Shown here: in pieces, positions 5,778 through 10,933 of the stretch
How positions within the stretch are numbered: position 1 is the first letter of the stretch
How the letters are laid out: each line of letters starts with the position of its first letter
Assembly (NCBI GenBank): GCA_004296815.1
Contig: SCVT01000640.1
Span: 1-10,933 of the forward strand
Source of the DNA: Reyranella sp.
GTDB taxonomy: Bacteria; Pseudomonadota; Alphaproteobacteria; Reyranellales; Reyranellaceae
DNA: 10,933 nt
Direction of reading: 5' to 3'
The notes under the pieces: generated by a model
Database searches by the model: none
What the model saw: only the letters and a program-made list of their open reading frames with translations
What the model was told of the DNA's origin: nothing
Position numbers and translations under genes: made by a program

Positions 5778-6965
5778 ATGCCCGTTCTGCCGCGTGCGCT
5801 TGAAATCCAGGGTGAGATCTCCGCGATCCGTCGCGACTTCCATGCCCATCCCGAGCTGGCCTTCGAAGAGAACAGGACATCCGACATCGTCGCGGCCAAG
5901 CTGCAGGAGTGGGGCATCGAGGTGACCCGCGGGCTCGGCAAGACCGGCGTCGTCGGCACTCTGCGCAAGGGCAACTCGGTGAAGTCGATCGGGCTGCGCG
6001 CCGACATGGACTGCCTGCCGATGGACGAGACCAACGACTTCGAGCACCGCTCGCAGAATCCCGGCCGCATGCATGCCTGCGGCCATGACGGGCACACCGC
6101 GATGCTGCTGGGTGCCGCAAAAATGCTCAGCGAGTCACGGAACTTCGAGGGGGCCGTCCACTTTATCTTCCAGCCCGCCGAAGAGGGCGGTGGCGGAGCC
6201 AAGGTGATGATCGAGGACGGCCTGTTCGAGAAATTCCCCTGCGATGCGGTGTTCGCCATCCACAACAAGCCCGGCATCCCGGTCGGCCACATCGTGACCA
6301 AAGGCGGCCCGCTGCTGGCGGCGGCCGATCGCTGGGACATCCGCATCACCGGCCGCGGCGGCCATGCCGCGCACCCGCATCTCACGCTCGATCCGATGGT
6401 CGTCGGCGCCAACATCGTGCTGGCCCTGCAGACCATCGTCAGCCGCAACGTCGACCCGATCGACTCGGGTGTCGTGACGGTCGGCTTCTTCAAGGCGGGC
6501 TCCGCCTACAACGTCATCCCGGGCGATGCGCATATCGGCGGCACCACGCGCACCACGACGCCGGAGAACCGCGCCATGATCAAGCGGCGCATCGACGAGA
6601 TCTGCGACGGCGCGGCCAAGATGCACGGCGTCAAGATCGAGGTCGTGCACATGCCGGGCTATCCGCCGACTGTGAACGATGTCGACCAGGCTCGCTTCGC
6701 GATCGACGTCGCCGCCGGCGTCTGCGGCGAGCATGCAGTGAAGGACAACACGCGGCCCAGCATGGGCGCCGAGGACTTCTCCTACATGCTGGAGAAGGTG
6801 CCGGGCGCGATGGTGTGGCTGGGCAACGGCGTCGGCGATGGCAACGGCCGCGGGGCCGTGAGCCTCCACAATTCGCGCTACGACTTCAACGACATGGCGA
6901 TCCCGTTCGGCTCGAGCTTCTTCGTGCGCACCGTCGAGCGTTTCCTCGGCGACCAGAAGAGCTGA
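5778..6965 (+). CDS. M20-family metal-dependent amidohydrolase (hippurate hydrolase / aminoacylase-like)
   Basis: This 395-residue protein has the normal length of the M20D amidohydrolases, di-metal enzymes that cleave N-acyl amino acids (for example hippurate, N-acetyl-amino acids) or auxin-type conjugates. Motifs in order are RRDFHAHPELAFEE near 18-31, LRADMDCLPM near 73-82, MHACGHDGHT at 98-107 with metal ligands Cys101 and His103, QPAEEGGGG at 132-140 with the catalytic/metal Glu135-Glu136, His162 in AIHNKPG, the dimerisation-domain GRGGHAAHPH near 192-201, MGAEDFSYML near 329-338, and C-terminal ligand His364 in SLHNSRYDF. No signal peptide is seen, so it acts in the cytoplasm. A GTG directly upstream (5775) is also in frame, but the GGAG at 5768-5771 is well spaced for the ATG at 5778. 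It leads a run of five rightward genes, the exporter gene following after 22 bases. The acyl substrate is unknown. Confidence 0.93.
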   Translation: MPVLPRALEIQGEISAIRRDFHAHPELAFEENRTSDIVAAKLQEWGIEVTRGLGKTGVVGTLRKGNSVKSIGLRADMDCLPMDETNDFEHRSQNPGRMHACGHDGHTAMLLGAAKMLSESRNFEGAVHFIFQPAEEGGGGAKVMIEDGLFEKFPCDAVFAIHNKPGIPVGHIVTKGGPLLAAADRWDIRITGRGGHAAHPHLTLDPMVVGANIVLALQTIVSRNVDPIDSGVVTVGFFKAGSAYNVIPGDAHIGGTTRTTTPENRAMIKRRIDEICDGAAKMHGVKIEVVHMPGYPPTVNDVDQARFAIDVAAGVCGEHAVKDNTRPSMGAEDFSYMLEKVPGAMVWLGNGVGDGNGRGAVSLHNSRYDFNDMAIPFGSSFFVRTVERFLGDQKS

Positions 6966-6987
6966 CGGGCAGGGCAGCCGGCCGCAG

Positions 6988-8748
6988 ATGGAATTCTTTC
7001 GCGTCTACGGCCGTGTGATCGGGCTGCTGCGTGCCGAGCGGGGACTCGCGATCGGTCTCGCGCTTGCCAACATCGCCGTGGCGGCGCTGCAGTTCTACGA
7101 GCCCGTCCTGTTCGGCAAGGTCGTCGACCTGCTGAGCAACGCGCGCAACAAGCCGGTCGAGGCGCTGTGGCGGGACGCGACGGATCTTCTGATCCTGTGG
7201 GCCATCGTCGGCCTTGGCGGCATCGCGGCCAACATCGTGGTCTCCCTGCAGGCCGACCGCATGGCGCACCGCCGGCGGCTGGGCGCCATGGCGACCTTCT
7301 TCGAGCACGTGCTGGTGCTGCCCTTCGCTTTCCACCATGGGCAGCATTCGGGGCGCCTGCTCAAGATCATGCTGACCGGCGTCGACCACCTGTTCGGCAT
7401 CTGGCTGTCGTTCTTCCGCGAGAACCTCGCGACCTTCGTCGCCCTGTTCATCATGCTGCCGCTCAGCCTGTTCATGAACTGGCGGCTCGGCCTGCTGCTG
7501 ATCGTGCTGATCATCTTCTTCGCGATCTCCAACGCCTGGGTCGTCAGCAAGACCGACCGGCTGCAGCACCAGGTCGAGGACCGGCACAGCGAGCTCGCCA
7601 GCCGCGCGAGCGACGCGCTGGGCAACATCCACCTTATCCAGAGCTTCGTGCGGCTGGGCGCCGAGGCGGGCGAGATGAGCCGCATCATGAAGGAGACGCT
7701 GGCCGCGCAGTTCCCCGTGCTCAACTGGTGGGCTCTGCTGTCGGTCATGACGCGCGCCGCATCGACCATCACCGTCATCCTGATCTTCATCCTCGGCACC
7801 TGGCTCTACACCAAGGGCGAGGCGACCGTCGGCGAGATCGTGAGCTTCATGGGCTTCGCCACCATGCTGATCGGCCGCATGGACCAGGCCTCGGGCTTCG
7901 TGAGCCGTGTCTTCTTCCAGATGCCGGCGCTCGCGGATTTCTTCCGCGTCCTCGATTCGCAGTCGACCGTGCCGGACAATCCGCACGGCAAGGATATCGG
8001 CCGGGCCAAGGGCGACGTCGAGTTCGACGACATCAACTTCTCCTACGACGGCCGCCGGCCCGCGCTGGTGCACTTCTCCCTGAAGGTGCCCGCCGGCGCC
8101 ACGGTGGCGTTCGTCGGCCCGACGGGAGCCGGCAAGAGCACGGCGCTCTCGTTGCTGCACCGCATGTGGGACGCGCAGTCCGGGACGATCCGCATCGACG
8201 GGGTCGACCATCGCGACATCAAGCTGGAGTCGCTCCGCCGCAACATCGGCGTGGTGTTCCAGGATTCGACGATGTTCTACCGCTCGATCGCCGACAACCT
8301 GCGCATCGGCAAACCCAATGCCACGCAGGCCGAGCTCGAGGAGGCGGCCAAGCTCGCCGAGGCGCATGACTTCATCATGCGCCAACCGAACGGCTACGAG
8401 ACGATGGTCGGCGAGCGCGGCGCCACGCTGTCCGGCGGCGAGCGCCAGCGGCTCGCGATCGCCCGGGCGCTGCTCAAGGATCCGCCGATCCTGATCCTCG
8501 ACGAGGCGACCAGCGCACTCGACTCCGTCACCGAGGCGCGCATCCAGAAGGCCCTGAAAGTCCTGATGCAGGGCCGCACGACCTTCGTGATCGCCCACAG
8601 GCTCTCGACCATCCGCGAGGCCGACATGGTCGTCGTGTTCGAGCACGGGCGGGTGGTGGAGCAGGGCGGCTACCGGGAGCTGATCGGCCGGGGCGGCGCC
8701 TTCTCCCGTCTCGTGGCCACCCAGCAGGCTGGCATAGAATCTGCCTGA
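6988..8748 (+). CDS. ABC exporter, fused permease/ATPase, NdvA/ChvA (cyclic beta-glucan exporter)-like
   Basis: This 586-residue half-transporter has an N-terminal six-helix membrane domain (hydrophobic stretches about 20-45, 65-88, 145-165, 168-186, 255-275 and 283-298) and a C-terminal ATPase. The ATPase shows Walker A GPTGAGKST (377-385), Q-loop Gln425, signature LSGGE (481-485), Walker B ILILDE (501-506) and switch His537. It should function as a homodimer in the inner membrane. Length, the opening FFRVYGRVIGLL, LFGIWLSFFRENLATFVALF near 135-154 and FPVLNWWALLSVMTRAAST near 242-260 resemble what I recall of NdvA/ChvA, which export cyclic beta-1,2-glucan in rhizobia and Agrobacterium. No glucan synthase (ndvB/chvB) is in the window, so the cargo may differ. 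The start has no obvious Shine-Dalgarno but fits the family N-terminus. It lies 22 bases after the M20 gene and is likely co-transcribed with it. The exporter class is sure; glucan as cargo is not. Confidence 0.9.
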   Translation: MEFFRVYGRVIGLLRAERGLAIGLALANIAVAALQFYEPVLFGKVVDLLSNARNKPVEALWRDATDLLILWAIVGLGGIAANIVVSLQADRMAHRRRLGAMATFFEHVLVLPFAFHHGQHSGRLLKIMLTGVDHLFGIWLSFFRENLATFVALFIMLPLSLFMNWRLGLLLIVLIIFFAISNAWVVSKTDRLQHQVEDRHSELASRASDALGNIHLIQSFVRLGAEAGEMSRIMKETLAAQFPVLNWWALLSVMTRAASTITVILIFILGTWLYTKGEATVGEIVSFMGFATMLIGRMDQASGFVSRVFFQMPALADFFRVLDSQSTVPDNPHGKDIGRAKGDVEFDDINFSYDGRRPALVHFSLKVPAGATVAFVGPTGAGKSTALSLLHRMWDAQSGTIRIDGVDHRDIKLESLRRNIGVVFQDSTMFYRSIADNLRIGKPNATQAELEEAAKLAEAHDFIMRQPNGYETMVGERGATLSGGERQRLAIARALLKDPPILILDEATSALDSVTEARIQKALKVLMQGRTTFVIAHRLSTIREADMVVVFEHGRVVEQGGYRELIGRGGAFSRLVATQQAGIESA

Positions 8749-8757
8749 TATCCCCTT

Positions 8758-8778
8758 GGCGGGCGTGAAATGTCCGCC
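8758..8778 (+). other. GC-rich inverted repeat after the exporter gene (hairpin or operator)
   Basis: Arms GGCGGGC (8758-8764) and GTCCGCC (8772-8778) pair over 7 bases, with one G-U pair, around a 7-base loop GTGAAAT. The repeat begins 9 bases after the exporter stop and no T-tract follows, so it is not a standard rho-independent terminator. It could be an RNA hairpin that sets mRNA levels between exporter and importer. It also lies between TTGGCG (8756-8761) and TAAGAG (8779-8784), spaced 17 bases apart as a weak -35/-10 pair, so it might be an operator for the importer operon. Both readings are inference. Confidence 0.4.
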
Positions 8779-8812
8779 TAAGAGTCGGGCAGGGACTTCA
8801 CGGGGGTCGACA

Positions 8813-9826
8813 ATGAGCAAATTCGCCAAACTGATGGGCGGCGCAGCCGCGATTGCGCTCGCGATGGGCAGTCTGCCCGCCAATGCGCAGACAGCCATCA
8901 AGTTCACCTTGGACTGGGTCTTCCAGGGCCCGACGTCGCCGTTCCTGGTGGCGCTGGAGAAGGGCTACTACAAGGCCGAGGGCCTCGACGTGACCATGGA
9001 TCCTGGCCAGGGCTCGGCCGGCGCGGTCCAGCGCGTCGCGACCGGCGCCTACCAGATCGGCTTCGCCGACGTGAACGCCACCATCGAGTACAACGCCAAG
9101 AACCCGGGCAAGGAAGTGCTCTGCGTGTTCATGGCCTACGACTTCGCGCCGTTCGGCGTCTATGCGCTGAAGAAGAGCGGCATCAAGACGCCGAAGGATC
9201 TCGAGGGCAAGAAGCTCGGCGCGCCGGTGTTCGACGCCTCGTTCCGCCTGTTCCCGGCCTTCGCCAAGAAGAACGGCATCTCCAAGTGGGAGCACGTCAA
9301 CCTGACGCCGCAGCTGCGCGAGCAGAGCCTGGTGCAGGGCTCGGTCGATTTCATCTCGGGCCACTACTTCTCGTCGATGCTCGACCTCAAGGCGCGCGGC
9401 GTGGCGTTCGAGGAGATCGTGTCGATGCGCTATGTCGACTTCGGCATGGACGTCTACGGCAACGGCATCGTGATCTCGCCTGACATGGCGAAGAACGAGA
9501 AGGCCGTGAAGGGCTTCATCGCCGCCACCGTCAAGGGCTGGAAGGACGTGATCGCCAACCCGCAGCTCGGCATCGCCGCGGCCAAGAAGCGCGATCCGCT
9601 GATCGACGAGAAGCTCGAGCTCGAGCGCCTGCAGATCTCGTTGCAGACCAACATCATGACGCCTTACGTGAAGGCTAACGGCATGGGCGACGTCGATCCC
9701 GTGCGCTTCGCCCGCGCGGTCAAGGACGTCTCGGAGGCCTTCGGCCTGCCGTCGGCGCCCGCTCCGGACAAGGTGTTCTCTAACGCCTACCTGCCGCCCA
9801 AAGCCGACCGGATGATCTCCAAGTAG
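8813..9826 (+). CDS. ABC transporter substrate-binding protein, NMT1/THI5-like (SsuA/TauA/ThiY type)
   Basis: This 337-residue periplasmic protein begins with a typical Sec signal peptide, MSKFAKLMGGAAAIALAMGS, ending in ANA, with cleavage likely after Ala25. The mature part opens with AIKFTLDWVFQGPTSPFLVALEKGYYKAEGLDV, the hallmark of NMT1/THI5-like receptors, followed by GQGSAGAVQRVATGAYQIG near 63-81 and a second lobe starting around IKTPKDLEGKKLG. Family members capture sulfonates, taurine, nitrate, thiamine or riboflavin precursors, or other small organic molecules; the ligand here cannot be told. No TPP or FMN riboswitch features are seen in the 64 bases upstream, which argues weakly against vitamin regulation. 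The ATG at 8813 is preceded by a G-run (8802-8806) at 6 bases; an in-frame TTG upstream would place extra charged residues before the signal peptide. The ATPase gene follows after 2 bases. Confidence 0.93.
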   Translation: MSKFAKLMGGAAAIALAMGSLPANAQTAIKFTLDWVFQGPTSPFLVALEKGYYKAEGLDVTMDPGQGSAGAVQRVATGAYQIGFADVNATIEYNAKNPGKEVLCVFMAYDFAPFGVYALKKSGIKTPKDLEGKKLGAPVFDASFRLFPAFAKKNGISKWEHVNLTPQLREQSLVQGSVDFISGHYFSSMLDLKARGVAFEEIVSMRYVDFGMDVYGNGIVISPDMAKNEKAVKGFIAATVKGWKDVIANPQLGIAAAKKRDPLIDEKLELERLQISLQTNIMTPYVKANGMGDVDPVRFARAVKDVSEAFGLPSAPAPDKVFSNAYLPPKADRMISK

Positions 9827-9828
9827 GA

Positions 9829-10611
9829 ATGGCGTTCGTCGACCTCAGGGGCGTCAGTCTCACCTACAGGCTCGGCAAGGAAAGCACGGTCGCCCTTGCC
9901 GACGCCACCTTCGGCATCGAGAAGGGCGAGTTCATCGCCGTCGTCGGCCCGTCGGGCTGCGGCAAGTCCACGATCATGAAGCTGGTCACGGGCCTGCTGC
10001 CGCCGTCGGGCGGCGAGGTCCATGTGAACGGCGCGAAGGTCGTGGGGCCCATCAAGGGCGTCGGGATGGCGTTCCAGAACCCGACCCTGATGCCGTGGCG
10101 CTCGACCATGGACAACATCCTGTTGCCCATGGAGGTGGTCGAGCCGCACAAGCGCCGCTTCCGCTCCAACCGCGCCGAATATGTCGAGCGCGGCATGAAG
10201 CTCCTGAAGACGGTCGGGCTGGCCGACTTCGCCGACAAGTTCCCCTGGCAGCTTTCCGGTGGCATGCAGCAGCGCTCCAACCTTTGCCGCGCCCTGATCC
10301 ACGAACCCGAGCTCCTGATGCTCGACGAGCCGTTCGGCGCGCTCGACGCCTTCACGCGCGAGGAGCTGTGGGGCGTCATGCAGGCGCTGTGGCTGGAGAA
10401 GCGCTTCACCGGTGTGCTGGTGACCCACGACCTGCGCGAGGCGGTCTTCCTCGCCGACACGGTCTACGTCATGAGCCGCCGTCCCGGCCGCATCGTGATG
10501 GCCAAGAAGATCGACATTCCCCGGCCGCGCACGCTCGCCACGACGTTCGAGCCGCATTTCGTCGACATCGTCCACGAGCTGCGCGACCGCATCCACCAGG
10601 AGCATTCATGA
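9829..10611 (+). CDS. ABC importer ATP-binding protein (SsuB/TauB/NrtD type)
   Basis: This 260-residue cytoplasmic ATPase powers the importer encoded with its neighbours. Motifs are Walker A GPSGCGKST (40-48), Q-loop Gln83 in AFQNPTLMPWRS, signature LSGGM (142-146), Walker B LLMLDEP (162-168), the D-loop region GALDAFTREEL and switch His200 in VTHDLREA. FQNPTLMPW and the length are typical of the nitrate/sulfonate/taurine importer ATPases. The ATG comes 2 bases after the receptor stop codon. The only purine-rich stretch (AAGTAGGA, 9821-9828) overlaps that stop and abuts the ATG, so translation probably depends on coupling with the receptor gene. Its own stop overlaps the permease start as ATGA (10608-10611), a second coupled junction. 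Confidence 0.95.
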   Translation: MAFVDLRGVSLTYRLGKESTVALADATFGIEKGEFIAVVGPSGCGKSTIMKLVTGLLPPSGGEVHVNGAKVVGPIKGVGMAFQNPTLMPWRSTMDNILLPMEVVEPHKRRFRSNRAEYVERGMKLLKTVGLADFADKFPWQLSGGMQQRSNLCRALIHEPELLMLDEPFGALDAFTREELWGVMQALWLEKRFTGVLVTHDLREAVFLADTVYVMSRRPGRIVMAKKIDIPRPRTLATTFEPHFVDIVHELRDRIHQEHS

Positions 10612-10933
10612 CGGCCCTGCAGCGCGAGGCGCTCAAGATCGCCATGCCGTGGCTGGTCCTGGCCGCGCTCCTGATCGTCTGGGAAGTCTGCTGCATCGTC
10701 TTCAACGTCCCCGAGATCATCCTGCCGAAGCCGACCAAGATCTTCGCGGTCTTCGTGCAGCGCTTCGACATCCTGATGGCCTATTGCTGGGACACGCTGT
10801 GGACGACAACGGTGGGCTTCCTGCTGGCGATCGCCGGTGGCCTGCTGCTGGGGCTGGCAATCGGCGCCTCGCCCTTCGTCTATTCCGGCCTCTATCCGCT
10901 GCTGATCGCCTTCAACGCGATTCCCAAGGTGGC
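10608..10933 (+). CDS. ABC importer permease (BPD_transp_1, SsuC/TauC-like), 3' end cut by window
   Basis: The first 108 codons are present of a protein usually about 250-270 residues long. A first membrane helix spans about residues 12-31 (IAMPWLVLAALLIVWEVCCI). It is followed by ILPKPTKIFAVFVQRF near 38-53, the periplasmic loop motif typical of nitrate/sulfonate/taurine permeases, and DTLWTTTVGFLLAIAGGLLLG near 61-81, the start of the conserved permease core. The visible end, PLLIAFNAIPKV, leads into the region just before the EAA loop that docks with the ATPase. The start codon overlaps the ATPase stop in ATGA, giving tight translational coupling. With the preceding receptor and ATPase it completes a three-part importer. 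The solute is unknown. Confidence 0.92.
   Translation, partial: MTALQREALKIAMPWLVLAALLIVWEVCCIVFNVPEIILPKPTKIFAVFVQRFDILMAYCWDTLWTTTVGFLLAIAGGLLLGLAIGASPFVYSGLYPLLIAFNAIPKV

Noticed and set aside
4304..6493. Minus-strand open frame (about 729 codons) crossing the Lrp-type gene, the dehydratase and part of the M20 gene
   Set aside because: It crosses three well-supported genes on both strands, and its translation contains out-of-frame shadows of the dehydratase; stop codons are simply rare at this GC content.
8758..8778. Rho-independent terminator after the exporter gene
   Set aside because: The stem is plausible but is followed by TAAGAGTCGGG rather than a run of T, so it is listed only as an inverted repeat.
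8749..8812. TPP or FMN riboswitch ahead of the NMT1/THI5-like receptor
   Set aside because: The gap is only 64 bases and lacks the conserved THI-box and FMN-element sequences; a full aptamer would not fit.
6886..8907. Very long open frame (about 673 codons) on the minus strand opposite the ABC exporter
   Set aside because: Its composition is a low-complexity Asp/Glu/His/Arg/Gln mix that mirrors the exporter codons; no family motif, and no start signal.
1..10933. Mobile element, CRISPR array, defence system, tRNA or attachment site
   Set aside because: I saw no transposase, integrase, regularly spaced repeats, terminal inverted repeats with target duplication, or tRNA-like fold, and base composition is even apart from the short AT-rich control region at about 4270-4306.

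Overview
The window looks like ordinary chromosome from a GC-rich Alphaproteobacterium. Supporting this are GC-rich third codon positions throughout, a Bug-type tripartite tricarboxylate receptor, an NdvA/ChvA-like exporter and a phhA gene divergent from an Lrp-type regulator. A Rhodospirillales or Hyphomicrobiales member such as Reyranella or a relative would fit, but that placement is an inference from gene content. Eleven protein-coding genes fill almost all of it. Two are cut by the window edges: a Rid-family gene on the left and an ABC permease on the right. I see no tRNA, rRNA, CRISPR array, insertion sequence, integrase or broken gene. No gene-free stretch exceeds about 110 bases.

Left part (1-3455): on the minus strand, a periplasmic Bug (TctC-like) solute receptor is followed after 10 bases by a Rid-family gene. 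Divergent from the receptor, with only 20 bases between the start codons, is a fused ADP-forming acyl-CoA synthetase. The 20 bases hold a perfect 12-bp palindrome placed symmetrically between the two ATGs. It contains a -10-like hexamer on each strand.

Middle part (3459-5730): an amino-acid catabolism block. phhA (phenylalanine 4-monooxygenase, minus) is divergent from an Lrp/AsnC regulator (plus) across a short AT-rich control region. The regulator runs tail to tail into a threonine/serine dehydratase-like PLP enzyme (minus), and the two coding ends overlap by 25 bases.

Right part (5778-10933): five genes run rightward. They are an M20 amidohydrolase/aminoacylase, an NdvA-like half-size ABC exporter, then an ABC importer made of an NMT1/THI5-like binding protein, an ATPase and a permease. 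Gaps are 22 bases, 64 bases, 2 bases, and a 4-base ATGA overlap. The last three genes are clearly one transport system. The first two may be co-transcribed with it or form a separate unit, because the 64-base gap carries an inverted repeat and a possible weak promoter.

Taken together the genes suggest uptake and breakdown of amino-acid-like or acylated small molecules: import (Bug receptor, NMT1-type ABC), deacylation (M20), deamination (PLP dehydratase), aromatic ring hydroxylation (PhhA) and CoA activation (ADP-forming ligase), with local Lrp-type control. I found no convincing novel system. The most notable signals are the symmetric divergent promoter at 1339-1364, a Rid protein lacking the usual catalytic arginine, and an exporter placed between a hydrolase and an importer.
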